DNA of 64,000 nt from Prevotella sp. E13-27 (GCF_023217965.1 NZ_JALPSC010000002.1:186001-250000); one strand, 5' to 3'. Counted from the stretch's first letter, positions 44,608 through 53,287 are shown. A program made the numbers and translations. The notes: generated by a model from the sequence alone, not told the origin.

Positions 44608-45726
44608 TTATTTGGCTAAATCATGGTAGAGCGATAACAGTTGTTCTGCCGTGTGACGCCAAGAGAATAATTGAGCGCGCTGTAGTCCTACGGCGCGTTT
44701 TTCGTTGTAGAAGACCTCATCAGTCTCTAAGCGTAACAGCATCTCTGCTATCTCGTCTGACTTTTCCGGATTAATGAGTATGGCATCTTTACCGCCAATC
44801 TCTGGCATCGATGATGTGTTGCTCGTGATAACAGGAGTGCCGCATGCCATGCCTTCCAAAAGGGGAATGCCGAAACTTTCACGTAGCGAAGTGTATAAAA
44901 ACGCAAAGGCGTCATTATAGATGTATGGCAGGTCGCTGTTGGGAATATATCCTGGCAGATGAAGGTATTCGCGAATAATCTCTATGTCGTTGCGCTTGAT
45001 GATGTCCTCTAGGAACTGGCGGTCAAGGTCTGCCATGAGTAATGGGCGCTTCACCTTTGACTGTTTCAGATATTTGGCGTATGCCACGAGTGTGCGCTCA
45101 GTGTTCTTCTTCGGGTCTGTATTGCCTAAGAAGAATATGAAGCCTTTCTCCTTGATATATTTTTTGTAGATGTCCTTCGTGTCTTCAATAGGGCGGAACC
45201 ATTCGTTATAGCCATTATAGATCATCGCCATGCGGCTTTCCGGTATCTGTAGCTTGTCAACGATGTTCTTTAACTCGAAGTTCGAAACTGTAATTATACG
45301 TTGGCACTTATGCAGTATGCGTGGAACTACAAGGCGACGGTAGAGCCATCCCATGTTTTGATATAGTGACTTGTTGTTTTTATCACGTGGCTCAAGAAAA
45401 ATAATGTCGTGAAGAGTGAGAACAAGTGGTATGTCGCACCATATTGGGGCTGTGTTACTCGTGCAATGGAGTAATTCTACTCCAGCTTTCTTCGCAGCTC
45501 TCGGTAGCGCCCACTGTTCCCAAAGGGGATAGCTGGGCGTGCTGAGTTCCACGATATGTACATTGGCAGAATCTTTCACACAGCGGTCGGGACCAGGCTT
45601 AACGAAGATGAAATACTCGTTCTCGCAATCAATCTGCTGCAGCTGTAGAATCTCCTGCAGCACCACATAATCCATTCCGTGTTTGTTTGCGCGGAATATA
45701 CGCTGTGCTTCAATGCCAATTTTCAT
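44608..45726 (-). CDS. Glycosyltransferase family 4 protein, 372 aa
   Basis: Two Rossmann-like halves of a GT-B fold are seen. The C-terminal half carries FFLGNTDPKKNTERTL, LHLPGYIPNSDLPYIYNDA and the E-x7-E motif in ESFGIPLLEGMACGTP. The N-terminal half includes LTLHDIIFLEP. It probably adds a sugar to a surface glycan or glycolipid; donor and acceptor are unknown. It lies 13 bp downstream of pheS on the same strand and may be read from its promoter. Confidence 0.9.
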   Translation of the reverse strand: MKIGIEAQRIFRANKHGMDYVVLQEILQLQQIDCENEYFIFVKPGPDRCVKDSANVHIVELSTPSYPLWEQWALPRAAKKAGVELLHCTSNTAPIWCDIPLVLTLHDIIFLEPRDKNNKSLYQNMGWLYRRLVVPRILHKCQRIITVSNFELKNIVDKLQIPESRMAMIYNGYNEWFRPIEDTKDIYKKYIKEKGFIFFLGNTDPKKNTERTLVAYAKYLKQSKVKRPLLMADLDRQFLEDIIKRNDIEIIREYLHLPGYIPNSDLPYIYNDAFAFLYTSLRESFGIPLLEGMACGTPVITSNTSSMPEIGGKDAILINPEKSDEIAEMLLRLETDEVFYNEKRAVGLQRAQLFSWRHTAEQLLSLYHDLAK

Positions 45727-45739
45727 AGTATGGAGTCAT

Positions 45740-46801
45740 TTAGTCTGCTGCCTCAAACTCACGCAGGAACTGTGTGTCGTTCTCTGAGAACAGGCGCAGG
45801 TCGTTAACCTTGTACTTTAGGTTAGTGATACGCTCCACACCCATACCGAAGGCATAACCGCTGTAGATGCTTGAATCAATGCCACACTGTTCGAGTACAT
45901 TGGGATCGACCATGCCGCAACCCAAAATCTCAACCCATCCAGTATGCTTGCAGAAACCACAGCCTTCACCGCCACAGATGAAACATGAGATATCCATCTC
46001 TGCTGATGGTTCTGTGAATGGGAAGTAGCTTGGGCGAAGACGAATCTTCGTGTCAGCTCCAAACATCTCCTTTGCAAAGCTCAGAAGCACCTGCTTCAGG
46101 TCGGTGAACGACACGTTCTTGTCAATATAAAGGCCTTCCACCTGATGGAAGAAACAGTGAGCGCGAGCTGTAATGGCCTCGTTACGATACACACGTCCAG
46201 GGCAGATGACGCGGATGGGAGCTGTAAGTTTGCCGTCCTCGGTATGCATCTGCTCCATCACACGTGCCTGAACACTTGATGTGTGTGAACGGAGCAAAAT
46301 GTTCTTTGTCACGTCGTTAGGATGCTGTGAAACAAAGAAGGTGTCCTGCATGTCGCGTGCTGGGTGATCAGCAGCAAAGTTCATCTTTGTAAAGATATGC
46401 AGGTCATCCTCTACCTCTGGGCCATCAGCCAGAACAAAGCCCATGCGAGAGAAGATGTCGATAATCTCGTTGGTGACGATTGTTAGCGGATGGCGTGTGC
46501 CCAACTGAATAGGGTAGGGCGTACGTGTAAGGTCTATTGCCTCTTCACCAGTGTCCTGTGTCTGTACGTCTTCGCGCAACTGGTTGATGCGTTCCGTTGC
46601 CAGTGTCTTAAGTTCGTTGATTTTCATGCCAACGGTTTTCTTCTCGTCGGCTGCTACGTTGCGGAAATCATTCATAAGGGCTGTTATCTCACCCTTCTTG
46701 CTGAGATACTTCAGGCGAAGCTGTTCCACATCCTCTGCATTTTTTGCACTCAGTGTTTCCACTTCTTTTAGAAGTTCGTCTATTTTGTCAAGTAATGCCA
46801 T
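45740..46801 (-). CDS. pheS: Phenylalanyl-tRNA synthetase alpha subunit, 353 aa
   Basis: The class II catalytic subunit charges tRNA-Phe. N-terminal coiled coil (about 1-85), then the catalytic domain with HPLTIVTNEIIDIFSRMGF, LLRSHTSSVQARVME (motif 2 region), VYRNEAITARAHCFFHQVEG and the C-terminal GMGVERITNLKY (motif 3). The segment CFICGGEGCGFCKHTGW holds four Cys, a possible zinc knuckle also seen in other Bacteroidetes PheS. The beta subunit gene is not in the window. Confidence 0.95.
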   Translation of the reverse strand: MALLDKIDELLKEVETLSAKNAEDVEQLRLKYLSKKGEITALMNDFRNVAADEKKTVGMKINELKTLATERINQLREDVQTQDTGEEAIDLTRTPYPIQLGTRHPLTIVTNEIIDIFSRMGFVLADGPEVEDDLHIFTKMNFAADHPARDMQDTFFVSQHPNDVTKNILLRSHTSSVQARVMEQMHTEDGKLTAPIRVICPGRVYRNEAITARAHCFFHQVEGLYIDKNVSFTDLKQVLLSFAKEMFGADTKIRLRPSYFPFTEPSAEMDISCFICGGEGCGFCKHTGWVEILGCGMVDPNVLEQCGIDSSIYSGYAFGMGVERITNLKYKVNDLRLFSENDTQFLREFEAAD

Positions 46802-46840
46802 TGTACTTACTTTAAGTATATATAGTGTTTAATTTGCGTG

Positions 46841-46872
46841 CAAAGGTACTAATAAGCAATTAAAAAGCCAAA
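46841..46872 (-). promoter_or_regulatory. Promoter of pheS
   Basis: On the - strand TTTG (46869-46872) is followed after exactly 20 bp by TACCTTTG (46841-46848), a full consensus match. The -7 box is 39 bp before the pheS start. Confidence 0.8.
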
Positions 46873-46888
46873 AGATTTTGGGCTTTTT
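46862..46888. terminator. Hairpin overlapping the pheS promoter
   Basis: AAAAAGCC and AAAA (46862-46873) pair with TTTT and GGCTTTTT (46876-46888) with one bulged G. It has T runs on both sides and could work as a terminator in either direction. Its left arm includes the pheS -33 box, so it could also affect promoter access. Confidence 0.5.
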
Positions 46889-46931
46889 CGAGTAAGAGTA
46901 TCTTCGATAGTCCTTCAAATGTGAATAAAAA

Positions 46932-46966
46932 AAACGAAAACGGTGAAAAAGCCACCGTTTTCGTTT
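46932..46966 (-). terminator. Terminator of the 185-aa lipoprotein gene
   Basis: AAACGAAAACGGTG (46932-46945) pairs perfectly over 14 bp with CACCGTTTTCGTTT (46953-46966), and on the - strand is followed by eight T. It lies 28 bp after the lipoprotein stop. Confidence 0.85.
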
Positions 46967-46993
46967 CTGTTCTGATAATTTATGCCTTTATTA

Positions 46994-47551
46994 TTATCTC
47001 CACATTGGCTGATACTTTATGTATGCTCCGATAATGCCGTTGTTGGTGGCTGCGTTCATCCAACTAACCACATAGACACGTGCATAGCATACATAGTCGT
47101 TATAGTATTCGTGATCTTTGTACTCATACTTGATGACATAACCATTGCCTGGAACTACGATTGCCTTGTCACTCCAGCCAGACGTTGGTATTGAGTTAAT
47201 ATCAGAAAGCCTTTTCACACTGCCTACAGAGGCAATTTTTGCATTGTCGTTCCTGTCGAAATTGTATGACCAGCCTCTCAGAATAAAGTTGTTGCCTCGG
47301 TCCATGTCTAAGAGTATTTGTAATGAATACTCACCACCGTTTTTCTTGTAAGTGGCCTTTCCAAATGGGATTGTTGCATAAACATCGCCATCGTCATTTC
47401 TTATGCTACTTGCAACAGCTCCTGCAGGATCTTCTCCTGTCACAGATTTGTTTACATCTCTTTCATCATCATCGCTACAAGAAACGAAACTGATACTAAC
47501 CATTGCTGTCAATATCAATGTCGTTAATGTGACTAATAGATTTTTCTTCAT
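46994..47551 (-). CDS. Putative lipoprotein, 185 aa
   Basis: A lipoprotein signal is visible (LILTAMVSISFVSCSDDDE, lipobox Cys at residue 25), followed by an acidic linker. The mature part is beta-rich with Tyr-rich C-terminal stretches (YVIKYEYKDHEYYNDYVCYA). No family is recognised. It has its own promoter and terminator and so is a single-gene unit. Envelope location is inferred from the lipobox. Confidence 0.75.
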   Translation of the reverse strand: MKKNLLVTLTTLILTAMVSISFVSCSDDDERDVNKSVTGEDPAGAVASSIRNDDGDVYATIPFGKATYKKNGGEYSLQILLDMDRGNNFILRGWSYNFDRNDNAKIASVGSVKRLSDINSIPTSGWSDKAIVVPGNGYVIKYEYKDHEYYNDYVCYARVYVVSWMNAATNNGIIGAYIKYQPMWR

Positions 47552-47613
47552 AGTTTTGCGTTGATATTAGGTGAATATTACTTTTTAAAATTATTGAATT
47601 ATCAATTCGCTTG

Positions 47614-47645
47614 CAAAGATAAGTGATAATAATTGTTCTTCCAAA
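47614..47645 (-). promoter_or_regulatory. Promoter of the 185-aa lipoprotein gene
   Basis: On the - strand TTTG (47642-47645) is followed after exactly 20 bp by TATCTTTG (47614-47621), a full match to the Bacteroidetes pattern. Confidence 0.75.
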
Positions 47646-47659
47646 TAAAACGTACAAAT

Positions 47660-48760
47660 TTATTTCTTCTTTGCCAAATTATAGTTGTAGTACTTCGTGC
47701 TGCAGGTGATATCCTCCTTTACTTGGATGAATGGTGGAAATTTCACCGATTTGTGTTCGGTGATGCCCTTCGTCTCGAGGATGACAAGTCCGTCAAGTTG
47801 GTCTTTATAGAAGTCGAGCTCGAAATACTGTCCTTTCCAGATAAAACTCTTACGCAGTTTGTGGATAGGCATGCGCTCAGGGTCTGCAAGAGCGAGCATC
47901 ATCTCATAGAGACTGTTGTTTATCTGACGTTCAGTGACAATTTCTTCAGTCTCTGATATGCGTTTGCGTGTTGTGTGTATGTTTACAACCTTGCCCTGCC
48001 AGATACGACGACGCAGACGAACCTCAGCACCAGACTCACCAACAAGATAGCATTGTGTGATTTCACTCGTAGCGCAGTCTTCGGGTATCTCGCCTATGAC
48101 TTCAACGATGTATTTGCGTTCATCTACAATGGGTTGTGGCAGACTGAGCACGTCGGAGATCTCCTTCAGAACGCGTGTCATCTTCTTGTCAAAGTCCTCG
48201 TCATTGTTTATGACACGTAGGTGTGGGTGTCCTGTCCATGCTTTGATGACTTTCTTGTCAAGACCACGGGCAATGCGCAGGCCCTCCTCGTCGTTAGACT
48301 CATTGCGCGATGCATTGTTGGCAGTGGTGTAGAACTGCTCTGCACCATCGGCAGCCGATACAAGATGAAGGACGGCATCATAGCGCTGACGCAGTTCTGG
48401 GCTTGAGGTGCCAACGGCGCGTGTTATCTCTTCCCATGTCTCAGGTGTCATGTAAGCTGAGATATCCATCGTACCGCGGTCACAGATGATGAGACAATCC
48501 TCGGCACACTCTTGTGCCATGCGTGTGAACTTCTCTTCAAGTGCCAGCTGTATCTCAAGAGTGGCTTTCTCACCTTCATAGAAGAAACCTCGGTTTTTAG
48601 TCAGATAGTCCATGCCTGCCTGAGTGAAAATTGTGGGCACTTCAGGAATAGTGAAAACCTTGAATCCAAGGCTTGAGAAATGTTCAATAACGCGCACTAA
48701 TGCCGATGTTTTGCCAGCGCAAGGACCGCCGGTAAGTACAATTTTTGTTATGTTACCCAT
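47660..48760 (-). CDS. Fused AAA-type NTPase and CYTH-like domain protein, 366 aa
   Basis: The N-terminal 190 residues form a P-loop NTPase (Walker A GGPCAGKTSA; CLIICDRGTMDISAYM as a Walker B-like strand). Residues about 215-350 resemble a CYTH/triphosphate-tunnel domain: YIVEVIGEIP, alternating basic EVRLRRRIWQGK, TRKRISETEEIVTERQI and FELDFYKDQLDGLVILETK. CYTH proteins bind triphosphate-containing substrates. A fusion of a kinase-like NTPase to a CYTH domain suggests handling of a nucleotide or polyphosphate, but the reaction is unknown. A candidate TAATTTTG box lies 23 bp upstream of the start. Confidence 0.75.
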   Translation of the reverse strand: MGNITKIVLTGGPCAGKTSALVRVIEHFSSLGFKVFTIPEVPTIFTQAGMDYLTKNRGFFYEGEKATLEIQLALEEKFTRMAQECAEDCLIICDRGTMDISAYMTPETWEEITRAVGTSSPELRQRYDAVLHLVSAADGAEQFYTTANNASRNESNDEEGLRIARGLDKKVIKAWTGHPHLRVINNDEDFDKKMTRVLKEISDVLSLPQPIVDERKYIVEVIGEIPEDCATSEITQCYLVGESGAEVRLRRRIWQGKVVNIHTTRKRISETEEIVTERQINNSLYEMMLALADPERMPIHKLRKSFIWKGQYFELDFYKDQLDGLVILETKGITEHKSVKFPPFIQVKEDITCSTKYYNYNLAKKK

Positions 48761-48832
48761 GTCGTTTGGTTGTTGTCGGGTGCAAAATTAATAAAAAAAC
48801 TCCAACGATTATGTTATGTCATGGAAAAAGTG

Positions 48833-48840
48833 TACCTTTG
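48833..48840 (+). promoter_or_regulatory. Candidate -7 box for the DUF4348-murB genes
   Basis: TACCTTTG fully matches TAnnTTTG and is 42 bp before the start at 48883. No TTTG is seen at the usual spacing. Confidence 0.55.
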
Positions 48841-48882
48841 CGGCATTATTTTTAAAAGTGAACAATAGTGTTTGCGCAAGAA

Positions 48883-49710
48883 ATGAAAAATTGCCTATTT
48901 TGTTCGTGCTTGTTGTGCATGATTCTTTTTTCGTGTGACAAGCAGAAAGGTGGTTCGGCTGTCGTGAGTGAGACAGCCATTGCTGACAGCGTATCAGCTG
49001 ACAGCATAAAATCTGTGGCAGAAGAGGCCTCAATGCCTGTCGGTGCCGATGAACTGTTTGACGATTTCTTTTTTAATTTCGCTTCTAATCAGATGCAACA
49101 AAGGGAACGTGTGGTTTTTCCATTGCCTGTAGATGATGGTAAAAACACTCGTGTGATACAGCGTCGTCAATGGAAACTAGAGCCATTCTTCATGAATCAG
49201 GATTGCTACACGCTGTTCTTCGATTCGCCATCACAGATGGAACTTGTTCGTGACACTACTGTCTCTGATGTTGTGGTTGAGCGATTCTACTTTGACAAGA
49301 GTATCGTGGAGCAGTTTCTGTTCAGTCGCAAGAGTGGTCGCTGGATGCTACATAAAATAATTTGGCAGGCGATGGCACATAATGCTAATGCTCAGTTCAT
49401 GAAGTTCTATCAGCAGTTTGTCAGCGATTCGTTGTTCCAGCACAAGAGCCTTGCAAGTCAGATAGAGTTCTCTGGTCCTGATCCCGAGGATGACTTCTCG
49501 ACTATTGACGGTGTTATTACTCCTGATTTCTGGGATGCGTTCCGTCCTGATCTTCCTAAAGACAGATTATACAATATTGTATATGGTCATCAGAATCCTG
49601 GTTCAACTCAGAAAATCATTCTGCTTCGTGGCATTGCCAACGGACTGGAGGTGGAGATGACGTTCCGCCTACAGAAAGGACACTGGAAACTGACTAAACT
49701 GTTGACATAA
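48883..49710 (+). CDS. DUF4348-type lipoprotein, 275 aa
   Basis: The ATG at 48883 gives a lipoprotein signal (NCLFCSCLLCMILFSCDK, lipobox LFSC); a GTG five codons upstream is less likely. A Ser/Ala-rich linker follows, then the domain LFDDFFFNFASNQMQQRERV with WKLEPFFMNQDCYTLFFDS, which I recognise as the DUF4348 pattern of Bacteroidales. Function is unknown. The next gene, murB, starts 9 bp downstream. Confidence 0.75.
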   Translation: MKNCLFCSCLLCMILFSCDKQKGGSAVVSETAIADSVSADSIKSVAEEASMPVGADELFDDFFFNFASNQMQQRERVVFPLPVDDGKNTRVIQRRQWKLEPFFMNQDCYTLFFDSPSQMELVRDTTVSDVVVERFYFDKSIVEQFLFSRKSGRWMLHKIIWQAMAHNANAQFMKFYQQFVSDSLFQHKSLASQIEFSGPDPEDDFSTIDGVITPDFWDAFRPDLPKDRLYNIVYGHQNPGSTQKIILLRGIANGLEVEMTFRLQKGHWKLTKLLT

Positions 49711-49719
49711 TAGTGAGCT

Positions 49720-50727
49720 ATGAAAGAGATAGAGAACTATAGCCTTTTGGCCCATAACACTTTTGCCATTGATGCTAGTTGTAGCCGTTATGTAGAATAC
49801 TCGTCAATAGAGGAAGCACGACAGGTGGCTATGCAACTTGTTGAGCCGTTCTTGATTATTGGTGGTGGCAGTAATCTGTTGCTGACTCGCGACTATGAAG
49901 GAACTGTAGTTCGTTCTGCTATAAAGGGTTGTGAGATTGTTAGTCAGACCGATAGCGAAGTTCTCGTTCGCGTGGGTAGCGGAGAAGAATGGGATGCTAT
50001 TGTGGCAAAGTTTGTTGAACACGGTTGGCATGGTGCCGAGAACCTATCACTTATTCCAGGTGACGTGGGCGCTACTGCTGTACAGAACATCGGAGCGTAT
50101 GGTGCCGAAGCATGTGATATCATAAAAGAGGTGGAGATGGTGCGCATCAGCACTGGCGAGGTCGTAACCGTCGCTGCTGCCGACTGCCATTACGGCTATC
50201 GTCAGAGCCGATTCAAGAAGGAATGGAAAAACAGCTTCTTAATCACTCATGTCACTTATTGCCTGCAGCGCTCTTTCCACCCTCAGCTTGATTACGGAAA
50301 TATTCTCTCTGAGCTTCAGCGACGTGGCATCGCTCACCCCACGGCAGCACAGCTGCGCGAGGTGATAATTTCTATACGTCGCGAAAAACTTCCTGACCCA
50401 AAAGTTGAAGGCAACGCTGGCAGCTTCTTTATGAATCCTGTGGTTAGTCGCGAAAAGTTTGAGTCGTTGTTGGAACTATATCCTCAGATGCCTCATTATC
50501 ATGTTGACGAACAGCATGAGAAGATTCCTGCCGGTTGGATGATTGACCAGTGTGGTTGGAAAGGTCGTACAGTAGGACGCGCAGGAGTACATGTTCGTCA
50601 GGCATTAGTCCTTGTTAACCGTGGCGGTGCCACAGGCCGTGAGATTGTTGACCTCTGTGATGCTATCCGTAAGGATGTCTTCGACCGCTTCGGCATTGAT
50701 ATCCAGCCCGAAGTAAACATCATATAA
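49720..50727 (+). CDS. murB: UDP-N-acetylmuramate dehydrogenase MurB, 335 aa
   Basis: The FAD enzyme reduces UDP-GlcNAc-enolpyruvate in peptidoglycan synthesis. FAD-binding FLIIGGGSNLLL, the PGDVGATAVQNIGAYGAE region, YGYRQSRFKKE (type I MurB) and GNAGSFFMNPVV with the catalytic Ser are visible, as is the C-terminal Glu region DIQPEVNII. It is followed 11 bp downstream by the metallo-hydrolase gene. Confidence 0.95.
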   Translation: MKEIENYSLLAHNTFAIDASCSRYVEYSSIEEARQVAMQLVEPFLIIGGGSNLLLTRDYEGTVVRSAIKGCEIVSQTDSEVLVRVGSGEEWDAIVAKFVEHGWHGAENLSLIPGDVGATAVQNIGAYGAEACDIIKEVEMVRISTGEVVTVAAADCHYGYRQSRFKKEWKNSFLITHVTYCLQRSFHPQLDYGNILSELQRRGIAHPTAAQLREVIISIRREKLPDPKVEGNAGSFFMNPVVSREKFESLLELYPQMPHYHVDEQHEKIPAGWMIDQCGWKGRTVGRAGVHVRQALVLVNRGGATGREIVDLCDAIRKDVFDRFGIDIQPEVNII

Positions 50728-50738
50728 TCACTTGATTT

Positions 50739-51503
50739 ATGAAAATATCTTTTCTCGGAACCGGAACCTCTTGTGGAGTGCCAGTCATAGGCTGTCAGTG
50801 TAAGGTTTGTACGAGCCATGATCCACGTGATAGGCGTCTGCGCTGTTCCATTGTCGTAGAGACTGAGCAGACACGTCTGCTCGTTGATATAGGTCCCGAT
50901 TTCCGCGAACAGATACTTCCCATGCCATTCCGCCGAATAGACGGCATCCTCATCACACATGCTCATTATGACCATGTGGGTGGCATGGACGATATACGTC
51001 CCTATTGTCAGTTTGGCGAGATAAATGTATATGGCGATGCATTGGCATGTAAGGGTATGCTTCAGATGCTACCATATTGTTTTGCTGAGCATCGCTACCC
51101 AGGAGTGCCTGCCATCGGCCTACATGAGATTACTCCTGGTGAGCCACTTCATTTTGGCGATATTCCCGTTATGCCTTTCGAGGTGATGCATGGCAAGCTG
51201 CCCATCCTTGGCTATCGTTTCGGCTGTAATTTCGCATATATCACCGACATGAAGACGATTGATGATAGTCAGATGCCTTTGCTTGAAGGTGTTGATACTC
51301 TTGTTGTCAACGCTTTACGTTTTGACAAGCCTCATCACTCCCACCAGCTTGTAGATGATGCCGTGTCATTTGCCAGAAGGGTAGGGGCACGTCGTACGCT
51401 GCTCACACACATGTGCCACGATGTCGGTCTTCATGAAGAAGTAAACCGTCTCCTTCCTGAAGGCGTTGAGCTCGCATACGACGGTCAGGTGTTAGAGGTT
51501 TGA
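50739..51503 (+). CDS. Metallo-beta-lactamase-fold hydrolase (PhnP-like), 254 aa
   Basis: The metal-binding motif THAHYDHVGGMDD (HxHxDH) is present, with further His residues in EVMHGKLPI and LTHMCHDVG. The N-terminal GTGTSCGVPVIGCQC and KVCTSHDPRDRRLR resemble PhnP-like phosphodiesterases and related family members. The likely reaction is hydrolysis of a cyclic or simple phosphodiester, which is inferred. It is co-transcribed with murB. Confidence 0.88.
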   Translation: MKISFLGTGTSCGVPVIGCQCKVCTSHDPRDRRLRCSIVVETEQTRLLVDIGPDFREQILPMPFRRIDGILITHAHYDHVGGMDDIRPYCQFGEINVYGDALACKGMLQMLPYCFAEHRYPGVPAIGLHEITPGEPLHFGDIPVMPFEVMHGKLPILGYRFGCNFAYITDMKTIDDSQMPLLEGVDTLVVNALRFDKPHHSHQLVDDAVSFARRVGARRTLLTHMCHDVGLHEEVNRLLPEGVELAYDGQVLEV

Positions 51504-51583
51504 CTTTTGGCTTGAAATACACATAAGAATTGCTTGATGTGTAAAAAAATGTCATAATCGCTTCCGTTTTACAAGAAAAGTGG

Positions 51584-51591
51584 TATCTTTG
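51584..51591 (+). promoter_or_regulatory. Candidate -7 box for the 278-aa PAS-like gene
   Basis: TATCTTTG fits TAnnTTTG and is 30 bp before the start at 51622. No clear -33 box is seen. Confidence 0.5.
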
Positions 51592-51621
51592 CAAAACCTA
51601 ATTTGCAATAACTGAAGATTT

Positions 51622-52458
51622 ATGACAATCTATGTGTTGATTTTTGTTACCGTGGTGACTGTTGGCTTATTTGTCGTTATGTACTTTCAAGGACGAAAAA
51701 ACGTTCGTGATGTACAGCAGATGCGTGCTATCATTGACCATCAAGATGACTATACCTTTCTTTTGGATGATGGCTTCCATGTGAAGCAGACAAACTATTA
51801 TGCGCGTGGCAATGTTAAGGACGAAGGAGCACCAGATCTTTTGGGTAATGTGTTGCATTGTAAAAATGCTCATAAGGCAGGAAGGTGCGGCGAGTCTGAA
51901 GAGTGTCATAGCTGTCCAGTAAGGTTTGTTGTGGGGAAAGCATTTGAACGCCATAAGGGCTTTGATGGAATGGAGGCTTGTATGGAGATTATGGGCACTG
52001 AAGATCAAGCCGTTGACGTTGATGTGGAAGTGGCTGGACATTATGTAGAACTCGATAAGGAGAGCCACATGGTGATAAATGTAAGGGATATTACCATTGC
52101 AAAGGAACTGAAGCCAAAGATCCTCTTCGTATCGGATAGAATTGCTTTGTTAGATAAGGTGGCTCGTGCACTTGGCGACGACTATAGAGTCCTTGCAGCT
52201 GATAACCTGCATCAAGTTATGCTTCGATTAATGAATCTTGATACTTATCAGTTCAGCGCGCTAATTACTGACGATTCCTTCTATAATAAAAACGCTTCTG
52301 TGTTAAAAATGCTGGTAAAGGACGGACAGCTTCCTGTCTATGTCTTTACCAGCAATGATAGTGTTTCTGATGACGATTTTGCTCGCTATCTGCCAATGAA
52401 TATAGGCATGGATGAGCTTATTCAGCGTGTCAGCGCTTTTTCTTCTTGCTCCGACTGA
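51622..52458 (+). CDS. Membrane-anchored PAS-like sensory protein with Cys cluster and receiver-like end, 278 aa
   Basis: One N-terminal membrane helix (residues 3-22). Residues about 35-155 look PAS-like: a DYTFLLDDGFHVKQTNYYA start and a VINVRDIT end. Inside is a Cys cluster, HCKNAHKAGRCGESEECHSC (four Cys plus His), resembling the motif seen in some PAS domains. Residues about 165-275 resemble a response-regulator fold (PKILFVSDRIALLDKVARAL, then LITDDSFYNKNASVL and PVYVFTS), but the usual phosphoryl Asp is not obvious. No kinase or output domain is present. It may sense redox or a ligand at the membrane; this is inference. Confidence 0.65.
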   Translation: MTIYVLIFVTVVTVGLFVVMYFQGRKNVRDVQQMRAIIDHQDDYTFLLDDGFHVKQTNYYARGNVKDEGAPDLLGNVLHCKNAHKAGRCGESEECHSCPVRFVVGKAFERHKGFDGMEACMEIMGTEDQAVDVDVEVAGHYVELDKESHMVINVRDITIAKELKPKILFVSDRIALLDKVARALGDDYRVLAADNLHQVMLRLMNLDTYQFSALITDDSFYNKNASVLKMLVKDGQLPVYVFTSNDSVSDDDFARYLPMNIGMDELIQRVSAFSSCSD

Positions 52459-52705
52459 AAATTCTGGATAGGCCACCATATGTGTTCAGCAACTTGCGCA
52501 CAAGCAGGAAAGCGTCAATGGCTGTAATGCTGTTGGTTATGAGTGAGGCTATGAATTCCCCTTTAGTTGGGTTCTCATTTGTCTTAAACAACTCACCCCA
52601 CTTGTCGGCTATCAGGTCGCGGTCGTGCTCGATGGCTTCGCTCAGCTGATTGCGGCGCAACTGTATTTCTTCGAGCGTGTTATATGTTTCAGTATTAGTA
52701 GGCAT
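52430..52705 (-). CDS. Hypothetical protein of the envelope cluster, 91 aa
   Basis: The first half is helical and charged (LRRNQLSEAIEHDRDLIADK), the second contains a hydrophobic ASLITNSITAIDAFLLVRKL segment and ends in a basic SRSKKKKR tail. It overlaps the end of the convergent 278-aa gene by 29 bp and is 7 bp downstream of the holin-like gene, so it is probably the third gene of that cluster. Function is unknown. Confidence 0.65.
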   Translation of the reverse strand: MPTNTETYNTLEEIQLRRNQLSEAIEHDRDLIADKWGELFKTNENPTKGEFIASLITNSITAIDAFLLVRKLLNTYGGLSRIFSRSKKKKR

Positions 52706-52712
52706 GGTCGTT

Positions 52713-53060
52713 TTAACTCATAAGTATGTTGGCAAGGAACTTGACGAGCGGACGCTCTATCCAAGACTTGCGGAACACGAAAAACATTGTTAGTAGGAGC
52801 AGATGTGCTCCTGATACAGCAAAGAATGATGCTGTCAGACCGATAAAACCTGACAGCCAATATGCTGTTCCGAGCCAGAAGAACATTAACACAGCTACAA
52901 TGAGGATGACGAACAATATGGCAAGGGCGAGTGCCGTCAGCAGACGTACCACCTTGTCTATTATCGTGAGCTTTCCGTATTCGGTTTGTAGCTCAAGAAA
53001 ATGTCTCAGCACCTCAATGAGTTGTGCTATGTTCTCAACGTTCTTGTCGCTCGACAACAT
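52713..53060 (-). CDS. Phage-holin-superfamily (Phage_holin_3_6-like) membrane protein, 115 aa
   Basis: Two adjacent membrane helices (AILFVILIVAVLMFFWLG and GFIGLTASFFAVSGAHLL) follow an amphipathic N-terminal helix (NIAQLIEVLRHFLELQTEY). This matches the chromosomal holin-like family found beside YtxH-type genes in Bacteroidetes, where it is linked to envelope stress and not to lysis. It lies 17 bp after the YtxH gene. Confidence 0.8.
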   Translation of the reverse strand: MLSSDKNVENIAQLIEVLRHFLELQTEYGKLTIIDKVVRLLTALALAILFVILIVAVLMFFWLGTAYWLSGFIGLTASFFAVSGAHLLLLTMFFVFRKSWIERPLVKFLANILMS

Positions 53061-53077
53061 TTCTTCTCTCCTTTGAT

Positions 53078-53287
53078 TTATTCTTCTGTTGCGTCTGCAA
53101 TATCGTCAACCAAATCACCGACGTCCCTGCGGTTAAGCTTAATGTTGTGCTTACGCATGAAATCATCAATGGCATCGGTAATTTTTTCTCTTGTATCACT
53201 GCCCTTTTCAGGAGCCATCAATACACCAAGTGCAGCACCGGCGATAGCACCGCCCAAGAATGCGCCAATGTAACCTAGACTTTTCAT
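53078..53287 (-). CDS. YtxH-domain protein, 69 aa
   Basis: A Gly/Ala-rich N-terminal membrane helix (YIGAFLGGAIAGAALGVLM, with GVLMAPEKGSDTR just behind it) and a charged helical tail are typical of YtxH proteins, small stress-related membrane proteins. It is the first gene of a three-gene - strand cluster and has a promoter upstream. Confidence 0.88.
   Translation of the reverse strand: MKSLGYIGAFLGGAIAGAALGVLMAPEKGSDTREKITDAIDDFMRKHNIKLNRRDVGDLVDDIADATEE

Noticed and set aside
52713..53060. Holin-like gene as part of a second prophage
   Set aside because: It sits with a YtxH gene in an ordinary chromosomal context; this pairing is usual for envelope-stress clusters and no other phage genes are near.
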